Below, piece after piece: positions 1 to 6,067 of a stretch of 6,135 bases of DNA. The position numbers and the translations under genes are program-made. Below the pieces are notes generated by a model. It was not told the DNA's origin and ran no database searches. It saw only the letters and a list, made by a program, of their open reading frames with translations. This DNA comes from Euryarchaeota archaeon UBA126 (GTDB lineage: Archaea; Thermoplasmatota; Poseidoniia; Poseidoniales; Thalassarchaeaceae): the NCBI GenBank assembly GCA_002497025.1, contig DAMG01000033.1, positions 1 through 6,135 on the forward strand. The letters are read 5' to 3'. The stretch's first letter is position 1. Each line of letters begins with the position of its first letter.

Positions 1-3000
1 ATGTTAGACAAGGACGAAATCATGCTATGGCCATCCCGATTTGATCAACCATCAACAAACCCTTGGGATCACGACGATTATGGTAATGGAACAGGAATCG
101 CCAATCCAACCGATCCATTCACCGGTCCGGATGCAATTGACGAGGACGATGATACCGACGAGCGACCAGATAGAGATTGGGACCAAGTGGAAGAGGATCA
201 CTCTGGAACATCAGATTGGGACCATGATAATGATGGAGTCCTAGACGAGGACGACAAGGTTCCAACCCGAATCACCATGAATTCTAGTAACGTGCTTTGG
301 TTGGATGCGGTTAATCCGGCGATATTCAAGGGCACAGTAAATTGGTTAGATCCAGATACAGGCGTCTTCGAACCAGCCCCCGACCTACCAGTCCAGATAA
401 CAATTGAATGGGCGCGAAATGGGACTCTAGCCCTTGAAACAGTAGACGTATTGACAGACGCTGCTGGGGCCTTCGTGGTGGGACAATTCCTATTGCCTGA
501 GGACCTAATTGTAGGCCCAAATACAACCTATAATGTCTATGCAGAGGTTACTGAGATGTTCTACCACGATAGCTCTCAAACCGAACCAATACCTGTAGAG
601 GTCAGAGCAAATACCACCATTGATTATGTCTCTTGGACGTATTTCCGAAGTGACGAACAACCCCTCTTCGTGGATTACAAGGTCCACTATGAAGCAGATT
701 GGGACCGAGGTATATTCGACAACAGAATTACTCATGCACCAATTTCTTTCCGTGTCCACGGCGGTCCATTTGGGAACTACACACACCCGACGATATTCGA
801 TGGATATGGATATGGATATCGCGCGGATTCGGCCGGCTGGGCATCATTGACCTTCGTACAAACCGCTGGGGCTCAAGGACAATGGAAGCAAGTTCAATGG
901 AATTCGACAATGGATAATGGCGTTGGAATCCCACAAGGAGGATACGAGGAAATCATCTGGGATGATAACGCAAAGGATCACTATGTTTTGGGACGTTATG
1001 ATTACACCAATACTAGCTTACCAATAGGTGATTACTCATTCATTGGCTATTCCAGACCGGATTTAGGCGACGAATTGCCATTCCCTTATCTTGAGGATGC
1101 GGAGACTGAGGCATTCACCATTCGCTCCATGCACCGGATGTACATTGAAGCTGATATGTATGTCTCTTCTATTAGACCAGTATTCTTCTGGGATGCAACC
1201 CAGTTTACCGGCTCTTCCTTCGGGGCTTGGAGAGCTCTTTTCCACCAGCCAAGCCTTGATGCTGCTGGATTGAATTATGCCGATGTCAGTCTTGGTAAGC
1301 CATACGCGATGTCTTGGGACGGAACTCCTGAAGGTCTAACCGGTGAGAGTGCTAGACTACGGCCATTCCTTTCCTCCAACGGCACTCATTGGAGAATCGC
1401 GATGCAAAATGGCGGGGACTTCAATGCACCTCCTTGTGGTCCTGTTGAGCCAACAGACCCAGACAGTGCAATACGCTGCGAAGTCATTCCTGAAATGTTC
1501 ACGGGCGAGGAGTTACGAGTCATTGGTAGTGTTTGGAATAGAACCATGGTTCCATGGCCACACGATCCTATGACTCTTCAAGTAGATCTAGATAGAAATG
1601 GAATTTTTGCTGGTTCGCAGGAAACAGGATTCGCCAGAGCACCTCAGATGATTAATGGTGTGGCAACCTTCGATTACAATTGGACATGGTACTCTCAATA
1701 TGCTGCCGGATTCTATGGTATTCGAGCCGACTTCACCAACTCAAATTTCTACTTCACTGGAAATCAGAGTAACGTGCTTGCTCCAACTGGAGCATACCTC
1801 AATGTCTCGGTTATTGGTACCAGTGAATTCAAGGAATTAATCCAGCCACGCCTATACCGTGGCCAAAACCGTAGCATAGATGTTCAGTTGCTGGATAATT
1901 CTCTCCAACCACTGAAGAACGCTCAGGTGAATTACGTGTGGGAGGCTGATGGCACCAACGGAATCGCAGAGACAGATAGTACTGGTTGGTTCAGTGTTAA
2001 CTTGACAATAGAAGAAGATCACGAATTAGGTAACTTCACGTTGGACTACACATACCCCGGAGATCCAAGGCACCAAGGAACATCGGGTACAATGGACCTT
2101 TGGGTAGTTTCGCGAACGTATATCACACTTCAAGATACGACTCCAAATATTCGCTCTACAGGAGATATTTGGGAATTCACTGCACAGGTGACCGATGACA
2201 ACCGTACTGCAGTCATCAAGGATTCAGGCCAAGCATTGGATGGCTGTGGAGCAAACGGTGGCGAGATTTTGATAATTATGGAAGGTACGGACTTTGAAGA
2301 CCGCACCCACCGTCAGATTGTAGATACCCAATGCCCGAATGCTGGTACCATCCATCACGAGATGGTCTTAGACCCACAATTACTTCGCGACGATCCACAA
2401 TCCTTCCTTCCAGATGGATTTGGGCCTGTTAACGTGATTCTACGATTTGAGGAGAACTTACCTCACGAGGGTTGTGGGCCACTAGACGCTGAAGCACTAA
2501 GCACATCTGGAGCATGGGATCCATGTGTGCAAATAGTGAACAGCGACCACTATCGAAGAGTTATGCAGTTCCAAGTCGATGGATTTAGTTTGATAGGGTA
2601 CACGACTCTCAATGTTGACGATCAGATTGTTTACACCTCCGAGATTGATCCAACTACTGGTCAACCTATCGAGAAGCCGATGGTGGTAACTGGACAGCTG
2701 ATTGACGAGTTAGGAACCAATCTATCGAATAGAGCAATCAGAGTCACCTACGAGATGGTTGGTTCAGAAACTGGAGTAGTTGGCTGTCTACCTGGCACAA
2801 GCGATGCCAATGGATTCTACGAGATAACCTGCCCACTTACTGACGTACAGGCAGGACAAGCTCGTGTCAAGGTCGAATTCAATTCTTACGAGAACAACGA
2901 TCGCTATCGATACCACAACGCTAGCACAACACGCTTATTCCCAGTATTCTCTAATTCGACGCTAGCTGTACAAGAGATCGGACCATTCCGAAATGACGTT

Positions 3001-4368
3001 GATTCATACACCTTCCAGAATGGTTCAGTCTTCCCTGTTCTTTACCTAAAGGAATCCTTCCACTTGGATGCAAGGTTGACTCAAACAAACGGCAACCCGA
3101 TTGGAGGTAAGTGTCTGAATATTTACTTAGATCCAGAGGTTAATACTCGACCAATTGCTACATCCGTAACACAGGATGGAACTGGCGAAATTGAGTGGTT
3201 TAGCGGCGACCCAGATGATAATCCGAGTCGACGTGGTGTTGAGCCTACTTCGGACAAGATGGAAGGTTTCAGAATCGTAAGAATAGCATATGAGCCAAAT
3301 AAGGAATTACCAGGCGGTTGCAGGGCTGAGACAACACCGGTAGTGAATGGTTCATTCATCGATATAGAAGTGCTTGTTCGAAGTCGTGTAGACATCTTGC
3401 TGAAGGACCACTGGTCAAACCCAGACGGTTACCAAGAGGGAGATTACATCAATGGTTCAGTGGCGATTCTACGAGATCGATTAGACCTATCTGTAGAATC
3501 TCAAACGGTGATTTTCACCTACCAATTTTGGAATGCAGAAGAAGGCGAGTGGATTCCTCACAACGTAGTTTTCGCGACTACTAATGAGTTGGGAGTTGCT
3601 TCGTTTAGCTTCCCTTACTCAGGTGTCAACGTTCCTGGAGAATTGGACTGTGATCAAGGAGGATATTGTATATCTGAAGGAGAATGGCAAGTGACTATTC
3701 ACTTCAAGGGTTCTCACGAATTTGAAGAAGAATTCCTCAATAATACTCCAGCGATTTACCTAGGAGAGCCCGTAACCAAGGCAGAAGCGAGCTTCTTCAC
3801 ATTCCAAGTGCTTACGATTATTGGAATTGCATTAGCCTTCGCAGTATTGGTTGGGGCAATCATGTATCGGAACTACGTAGAACGCCGCAGAATCGAGATT
3901 TTGCGTGGTATACTAACAGACTCCCTGATGTCTCTAAAGGCATCCAATGAGTACATTGATACGATTTTCAATTGTTACAAGGAGTTGGTCAGATTCTTCC
4001 GTAGTAGAGGTGCGATGAAGAAGGTCTACGAAACAACCAGAGAATTCGAGGATGCGGTAACAGGCATGTTAGCAGGTATCGCACCTCCTGAGGATTTGGA
4101 CGTCTTCTTCTCGCTCTTTGAAGAAGCCAGATATTCCGACCATGAGATAGGCGCGGATCAGCGAGATAGAGCAATCAATGCATTGCAGTCAATTATCAAC
4201 CACATCAGTGCTTCTCTTGGTGAGGGAATGCTTAACCGAACCGCAGTCAATGAATCCGGCCTATATGGCTCGGTTGTGAAAGCGGGATCATTCGTAGACT
4301 CAGAAGGCCAAGAGAGAATCGCAGGAATAGATGATGGTTCAGAGGACGATAGTGGATTCCGAATATGA
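1..4368 (+). CDS. Large cell-surface protein with Ig-like repeats, one C-terminal membrane helix and a DUF4129-like cytoplasmic tail (5' partial)
   Basis: The frame is open from the first base, and the visible 1455 residues begin without a signal peptide, so the true start is probably upstream; the ATG at base 1 is not a supported start. Residues about 30-90 are Asp-rich and include DWDHDNDGVLDEDD (72-85), a calcium-binding loop of the thrombospondin type 3 kind. Residues about 95-1255 are beta-rich, with repeated short turns of the form T/S-D-x-x-G followed by hydrophobic residues, as in Ig-like or carboxypeptidase-regulatory-like modules. This part has about two dozen N-x-S/T sequons and twelve cysteines. 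Residues about 1268-1289 form a single hydrophobic helix followed by a basic YVERRR stop-transfer segment, giving an outside N-terminus and an inside C-terminus. Residues about 1300-1405 resemble DUF4129 (ETTREF at 1344-1349, EEARYS at 1374-1379). The last 50 residues are acidic. A role in adhesion, polymer binding or envelope structure is inference; no catalytic domain is recognised. Confidence 0.9.
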   Translation: MLDKDEIMLWPSRFDQPSTNPWDHDDYGNGTGIANPTDPFTGPDAIDEDDDTDERPDRDWDQVEEDHSGTSDWDHDNDGVLDEDDKVPTRITMNSSNVLWLDAVNPAIFKGTVNWLDPDTGVFEPAPDLPVQITIEWARNGTLALETVDVLTDAAGAFVVGQFLLPEDLIVGPNTTYNVYAEVTEMFYHDSSQTEPIPVEVRANTTIDYVSWTYFRSDEQPLFVDYKVHYEADWDRGIFDNRITHAPISFRVHGGPFGNYTHPTIFDGYGYGYRADSAGWASLTFVQTAGAQGQWKQVQWNSTMDNGVGIPQGGYEEIIWDDNAKDHYVLGRYDYTNTSLPIGDYSFIGYSRPDLGDELPFPYLEDAETEAFTIRSMHRMYIEADMYVSSIRPVFFWDATQFTGSSFGAWRALFHQPSLDAAGLNYADVSLGKPYAMSWDGTPEGLTGESARLRPFLSSNGTHWRIAMQNGGDFNAPPCGPVEPTDPDSAIRCEVIPEMFTGEELRVIGSVWNRTMVPWPHDPMTLQVDLDRNGIFAGSQETGFARAPQMINGVATFDYNWTWYSQYAAGFYGIRADFTNSNFYFTGNQSNVLAPTGAYLNVSVIGTSEFKELIQPRLYRGQNRSIDVQLLDNSLQPLKNAQVNYVWEADGTNGIAETDSTGWFSVNLTIEEDHELGNFTLDYTYPGDPRHQGTSGTMDLWVVSRTYITLQDTTPNIRSTGDIWEFTAQVTDDNRTAVIKDSGQALDGCGANGGEILIIMEGTDFEDRTHRQIVDTQCPNAGTIHHEMVLDPQLLRDDPQSFLPDGFGPVNVILRFEENLPHEGCGPLDAEALSTSGAWDPCVQIVNSDHYRRVMQFQVDGFSLIGYTTLNVDDQIVYTSEIDPTTGQPIEKPMVVTGQLIDELGTNLSNRAIRVTYEMVGSETGVVGCLPGTSDANGFYEITCPLTDVQAGQARVKVEFNSYENNDRYRYHNASTTRLFPVFSNSTLAVQEIGPFRNDVDSYTFQNGSVFPVLYLKESFHLDARLTQTNGNPIGGKCLNIYLDPEVNTRPIATSVTQDGTGEIEWFSGDPDDNPSRRGVEPTSDKMEGFRIVRIAYEPNKELPGGCRAETTPVVNGSFIDIEVLVRSRVDILLKDHWSNPDGYQEGDYINGSVAILRDRLDLSVESQTVIFTYQFWNAEEGEWIPHNVVFATTNELGVASFSFPYSGVNVPGELDCDQGGYCISEGEWQVTIHFKGSHEFEEEFLNNTPAIYLGEPVTKAEASFFTFQVLTIIGIALAFAVLVGAIMYRNYVERRRIEILRGILTDSLMSLKASNEYIDTIFNCYKELVRFFRSRGAMKKVYETTREFEDAVTGMLAGIAPPEDLDVFFSLFEEARYSDHEIGADQRDRAINALQSIINHISASLGEGMLNRTAVNESGLYGSVVKAGSFVDSEGQERIAGIDDGSEDDSGFRI
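214..264 (+). other. Calcium-binding loop (thrombospondin type 3-like) in the surface protein
   Basis: Residues 72-88 carry Asp at 72, 74, 76, 78, 82, 84 and 85, with Gly at 79 and Pro at 88. The D-x-D-x-D-G-x-x-D pattern is that of thrombospondin type 3 and EF-hand-like calcium loops, which are common in secreted proteins of marine archaea. The preceding segment (about 37-66) is also very acidic but lacks the regular spacing, so only one canonical loop is visible. More repeats could lie upstream of the window. Confidence 0.6.
802..819 (+). repeat. Three tandem copies of GGATAT
   Basis: The hexamer GGATAT occurs three times in tandem and encodes alternating Gly-Tyr (residues 268-273, GYGYGY). 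It lies inside the surface-protein ectodomain and keeps the reading frame. It is a short in-frame microsatellite, possibly a glycine/tyrosine loop, with no other sign of phase variation because each unit is six bases. Confidence 0.9.
3802..3867 (+). other. Single transmembrane helix of the surface protein
   Basis: Residues 1268-1289 run FQVLTIIGIALAFAVLVGAI and then MY, an uncharged stretch of about 22 residues. It is followed at once by RNYVERRR (1290-1297). The positive-inside rule puts the roughly 1260 upstream residues outside the cell and the roughly 160 downstream residues in the cytoplasm. The distribution of sequons and cysteines agrees with this. Confidence 0.88.
3898..4215 (+). other. 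DUF4129-like cytoplasmic domain
   Basis: Residues about 1300-1405 follow the membrane helix and are predicted helical. The order of motifs fits DUF4129: an aromatic/basic helix CYKELVRFFRSRG (1325-1337), a conserved ETTREFEDAV (1344-1353), then LFEEARYSDHEIG (1372-1384), where the ARYS is characteristic. In bacteria and archaea this domain is often found C-terminal to transglutaminase-like membrane proteins (TgpA type), and its function is unknown. No transglutaminase core (Cys-His-Asp triad) is seen in this window. The assignment is from memory of the motif and would need a profile search. Confidence 0.65.
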
Positions 4369-4380
4369 TTACGCAGAGTT

Positions 4381-4415
4381 GAGGAAAAGGGGCGAGTAAA
4401 GTCCCCCCTATCCTC
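4381..4415 (+). terminator. Inverted repeat just after the surface-protein gene, possible terminator or leader stem
   Basis: Starting 12 bases after the TGA, GAGGA (4381-4385) pairs with TCCTC (4411-4415) and AGGGG (4388-4392) pairs with CCCCT (4405-4409). The two stems are separated by a 2x1 internal loop and closed by a 12-base loop. A short pyrimidine stretch (TTCTC) follows, but there is no run of T, so this is not a strong archaeal terminator. It may instead be part of a structured region ahead of rpl18e. Confidence 0.35.
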
Positions 4416-4426
4416 TTCTCGATGTA

Positions 4427-4460
4427 CTGCGAGTCAATGCCCCGTAGGGGCAACCCGCAG
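4427..4460 (+). other. Nested hairpin in the spacer upstream of rpl18e
   Basis: TGCCCC (4438-4443) pairs perfectly with GGGGCA (4447-4452) around a GTA loop. This is enclosed by CTGCG (4427-4431) pairing with CGCAG (4456-4460) across a 6x3 internal loop. If the rpl18e transcript starts upstream, this would be a leader RNA structure and could serve autogenous control by a ribosomal protein. If it starts downstream, the element is more likely the 3' end of the surface-protein message. The sequence does not decide between these. Confidence 0.45.
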
Positions 4461-4470
4461 CATTCATAAC
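4461..4470 (+). promoter_or_regulatory. Weak TATA-like candidate for the rpl18e operon
   Basis: CATTCATAAC is the only AT-leaning stretch in the second half of the spacer. A start site about 25 bases downstream (near 4492) would leave a leader of about 25 bases containing the Shine-Dalgarno sequence. The match to an archaeal TATA box is poor and no convincing BRE precedes it, so this is only a candidate. Confidence 0.18.
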
Positions 4471-4506
4471 AGGTGGTCAGGTGGGCGCGCTACCCAAGTA
4501 TACGTC

Positions 4507-4513
4507 GAGGGAG
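4507..4513 (+). promoter_or_regulatory. Ribosome binding site of rpl18e
   Basis: GAGGGAG lies four bases before the ATG at 4518. No comparable purine run precedes the in-frame GTG at 4473 or the in-frame ATG at 4530, so this site favours 4518 as the start. Confidence 0.7.
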
Positions 4514-4517
4514 TCAT

Positions 4518-4883
4518 ATGAGTAAGAACATGAGAAAGACCAACCAGGCCCTAATCGCCCTAATCGGCGATCTCAAGGACCAGAGCAGGTCAACCGGTTC
4601 TGCACTGTGGCGAGACGTCGCTCTGAGGCTCGAAAAGAGCCGAAGTAATTGGGCTGAACCGAACCTAAGTCGCCTGAGCCGATACGCTGCCGAAGAGGAT
4701 GTAGTCCTCGTTCCTGGCAAGCTTCTCGGTAGTGGCGACGTGGCCGGTAAGCCGAGCGTCGCCGCCTACAGTGTTAGTATCGGTGCCCGCTCGAAGATTG
4801 AAGCAGCAGGCGGACGTGTCCTCACGATCCGTGAATTGATGAACGAGAACCCAGATGGAAAGGGGGTGAGGATACTTGGCTGA
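4518..4883 (+). CDS. rpl18e: Large-subunit ribosomal protein L18e (eL18)
   Basis: This 121-residue protein is a structural component of the archaeal 50S subunit; the family is shared by archaea and eukaryotes and has the L15/L18e fold. Recognisable segments in order are KTNQALIALIGDLK (7-20), ALWRDVALRLE (29-39), NWAEPNLSRL (44-53), VVLVPGKLLGSG (62-73) and the C-terminal LTIRELMNENPDGKGVRIL (102-120). Length and end match archaeal L18e, so the gene is complete. I chose the ATG at 4518 because it has a Shine-Dalgarno sequence; the frame extends upstream to a GTG at 4473, but the extra 15 residues do not resemble the family. It is the first gene of the operon, and its last 8 bases overlap rpl13, which indicates coupled translation. 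The upstream spacer contains hairpins that could be regulatory. Confidence 0.96.
   Translation: MSKNMRKTNQALIALIGDLKDQSRSTGSALWRDVALRLEKSRSNWAEPNLSRLSRYAAEEDVVLVPGKLLGSGDVAGKPSVAAYSVSIGARSKIEAAGGRVLTIRELMNENPDGKGVRILG
4865..4869 (+). promoter_or_regulatory. Ribosome binding site of rpl13, deciding a TTG start
   Basis: GGTGA, within AGGGGGTGAGG, ends six bases before the TTG at 4876. The same core at the same distance precedes rps9 and rpoN. It lies inside the end of rpl18e, so ribosomes finishing that gene could re-initiate here. Confidence 0.75.
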
Positions 4884-5364
4884 AGCAAGCACCCTCGTCT
4901 TCGACGCATCCAACAAGGTTCTCGGACGCCTTGCTAGCCATGTGGCTAGCGAATTACTGACAGCTCGCAAAGCGGGTAACCAGAAGCGCGTGATTATCGT
5001 GAACGCCGAGAAAGCCATCGTAACTGGTCCGAAGACCGCAGTCTTTGCCAAATACGATCACAAGTACAAGTTGAATCACCCTAGAAAGGGGCCATTCTTC
5101 CCACGCATGCCGGACCAGATTCTCAAGAGAACCGTCCGAGGAATGTTACCATACCAGAAGAATAGCACCGGCCGCAATGCTGTGCGCGATCTACGAGTCA
5201 TGATTGGAACCCCAGCAAACCTATCTGGTGATGATTTACCAGACGGTCATGCTTGGGGCGATTCAAGTTCCTTTGACCGAGATTTACCACAAAAGTTCGT
5301 TCGTCTCGGCCAAATTAGCGAACACCTAGGTATCGATAGCACCCGTTGGGGAGGTGAGCAGTGA
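4876..5364 (+). CDS. rpl13: Large-subunit ribosomal protein L13 (uL13), TTG start
   Basis: This 162-residue protein of the 50S subunit binds 23S rRNA. Family landmarks are VFDASNKVLGRLAS (8-21), VIIVNAEKAIVTG (39-51), the aromatic/basic YDHKYKLNHPRKGPFFPRMP (60-79), ILKRTVRGMLPYQKN (82-96), GRNAVRDLRVMIGTP (99-113), and a C-terminal LGQISEHLG (144-152) as in archaeal L13. It is slightly longer than many archaeal homologues, mainly in the acidic linker about 116-135 and a short tail. No ATG or GTG lies in frame before the conserved N-terminal strand, and the strong GGTGA site is correctly placed for the TTG, so TTG is the start. The gene overlaps rpl18e by 8 bases, and its TGA shares one base with the rps9 ATG. 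An 8-base inverted repeat lies at codons 20-25. Confidence 0.96.
   Translation: MAEASTLVFDASNKVLGRLASHVASELLTARKAGNQKRVIIVNAEKAIVTGPKTAVFAKYDHKYKLNHPRKGPFFPRMPDQILKRTVRGMLPYQKNSTGRNAVRDLRVMIGTPANLSGDDLPDGHAWGDSSSFDRDLPQKFVRLGQISEHLGIDSTRWGGEQ
4933..4950 (+). repeat. Perfect 8-base inverted repeat inside rpl13
   Basis: GCTAGCCA (4933-4940) and TGGCTAGC (4943-4950) are exact reverse complements separated by TG. As RNA it could form a 7-pair stem with an ATGT loop. It arises because Ala-Ser is encoded twice as GCT AGC in LASHVASE, so it may be a by-product of protein sequence and codon choice. Confidence 0.85.
5350..5357 (+). promoter_or_regulatory. Ribosome binding site of rps9
   Basis: GGAGGTGA is complementary to the usual archaeal 16S 3' end. 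It ends six bases before the ATG at 5364 but only three before the in-frame GTG at 5361, so ATG is preferred. Confidence 0.85.
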
Positions 5365-5801
5365 TGGCTAAGAAAAAGAAGAAGGAAACGGTCGAAACTA
5401 GTGGAAAGAGAAAGACCGCAATAGCCCGAGCAACAGTCCGTAAAGGCGCGGGACGAGTACGTGTAAATCACAAGCCAATCCATATCATGGAACCCGCTCT
5501 TGCACGCCGCAAAGCGCTAGAGCCTGTTCAGATTGCTGAGGCAATGAAACGTCTCCAGGATGTTGACATCTCCGTCAATGTAGAAGGCGGTGGACAGATG
5601 GGCCAAGTTGACGCTATTCGAACCGCAATTGCTCGCGGACTAGTTCACTACAATGGTGGGGCTGAGGGAATTGATGAGGAACTCCGAGATGAGTACCTAA
5701 GATTCGACCGTAGCCTACTTGTTAACGATCCAAGACGCAAGGAGCCGAAGCACCAAATGGGGCGAGGCGCTCGCAAGAAGTGGCAGAAGTCGTATAGGTG
5801 A
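5364..5801 (+). CDS. rps9: Small-subunit ribosomal protein S9 (uS9)
   Basis: This 145-residue protein of the 30S head has a C-terminal tail that reaches the P-site tRNA. Landmarks are a Lys-rich N-terminus, SGKRKTAIARATVRKGAGRV (13-32), GGGQMGQVDAIRTAIARGL (75-93), and the basic tail from DPRRKEPKH (122-130) through GRGARKKWQKSYR (133-145). The invariant terminal Ser-Tyr-Arg is intact, so the 3' end is complete. The start is the ATG that shares its A with the preceding TGA (TGATG), a classic coupling arrangement; the frame could begin one codon earlier at GTG, but the spacing to the ribosome binding site argues against it. The gene ends 6 bases before rpoN. Confidence 0.97.
   Translation: MAKKKKKETVETSGKRKTAIARATVRKGAGRVRVNHKPIHIMEPALARRKALEPVQIAEAMKRLQDVDISVNVEGGGQMGQVDAIRTAIARGLVHYNGGAEGIDEELRDEYLRFDRSLLVNDPRRKEPKHQMGRGARKKWQKSYR
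5797..5801 (+). promoter_or_regulatory. Ribosome binding site of rpoN
   Basis: GGTGA overlaps the last codon and stop codon of rps9 and ends six bases before the ATG at 5808. The overlap means that termination on rps9 brings ribosomes to the rpoN start. Confidence 0.75.
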
Positions 5802-5807
5802 TGAAAT

Positions 5808-6014
5808 ATGTTGATTCCAGTACGTTGTTGGAGTTGCGGAAAAGTCGTAGCTCATGTGTATGATCAGTTCAAGAATGCAGTCGATACAGGCGAGGACCCC
5901 TCAAAAGTTCTCGACGATATCGGCATTGAGCGATACTGTTGCCGACGAATGTATGTAGGTCATATCGAATTAATCGATGAGATATCGCCTTTCAGCATCG
6001 CCCGACAGGATTGA
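5808..6014 (+). CDS. rpoN: DNA-directed RNA polymerase subunit N (RPB10 homologue)
   Basis: This 68-residue zinc-binding subunit of the archaeal RNA polymerase is homologous to eukaryotic RPB10 and is unrelated to bacterial sigma-54, which shares the symbol. It sits in the D/L/N/P assembly platform of the enzyme. The family signature is complete: MLIPVRCWSCG at the N-terminus with Cys7 and Cys10, GEDPSKVLDDIGIERYCCRR (28-47) with Cys44 and Cys45, then HIELIDEISPF (52-62). The four cysteines form the atypical C-x2-C/CC zinc site. The final residues after the conserved Pro (FSIARQD) are a few more than in the shortest homologues. Its place after rps9 is conserved widely in archaea; rpoK commonly follows in other genomes, but the window ends too soon to see it. 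Confidence 0.97.
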   Translation: MLIPVRCWSCGKVVAHVYDQFKNAVDTGEDPSKVLDDIGIERYCCRRMYVGHIELIDEISPFSIARQD

Positions 6015-6067
6015 TTTTCCAGCCGTCAAGGCTTTGGGAGATACTTCTCACGAAAGAAACACACAAG
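6015..6067 (+). other. Spacer between rpoN and tRNA-Pro, with a weak hairpin and a possible tRNA promoter
   Basis: A TTTT (6015-6018) is followed by a small hairpin, AGCC (6021-6024) with GGCT (6030-6033). Further on, GAGATACTT (6038-6046) is centred about 26 bases before the tRNA 5' end, where an archaeal TATA box would sit, although the match is poor. The tRNA may be processed from the operon transcript or have its own start; the sequence does not settle this. Confidence 0.25.

Noticed and set aside
1..3. ATG at base 1 as the true start of the surface protein
   Set aside because: The window edge hides any ribosome binding site, and the following residues are hydrophilic with no signal peptide, although the topology requires export.
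505..786. Minus-strand open frame of 93 codons within the surface-protein gene
   Set aside because: It is a shadow of the long + strand frame, which is supported by its domain content; the antisense product shows no coherent domain.
4471..4500. Minus-strand stretch GGGTAGCGCGCCCACCTGAC that resembles a tRNA D-arm and anticodon-arm start
   Set aside because: No matching GGTGG strand follows to close an anticodon stem, there is no T arm with TTCRA, and the 5' acceptor would have to lie inside rpl18e.
4473..4517. In-frame GTG extension of rpl18e by 15 residues
   Set aside because: No ribosome binding site precedes the GTG, the added residues do not resemble the L18e N-terminus, and a good site precedes the ATG at 4518.
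4369..4517. A tRNA-Leu gene, as found before L18e in some archaeal clusters
   Set aside because: I searched both strands by eye for a T arm and acceptor pairing and found neither; only the two hairpins are present.
4665..5051. Minus-strand open frame of 128 codons across rpl18e and rpl13
   Set aside because: It lies opposite two well-conserved ribosomal genes, spans their junction, resembles no known protein and has no recognisable start signal.
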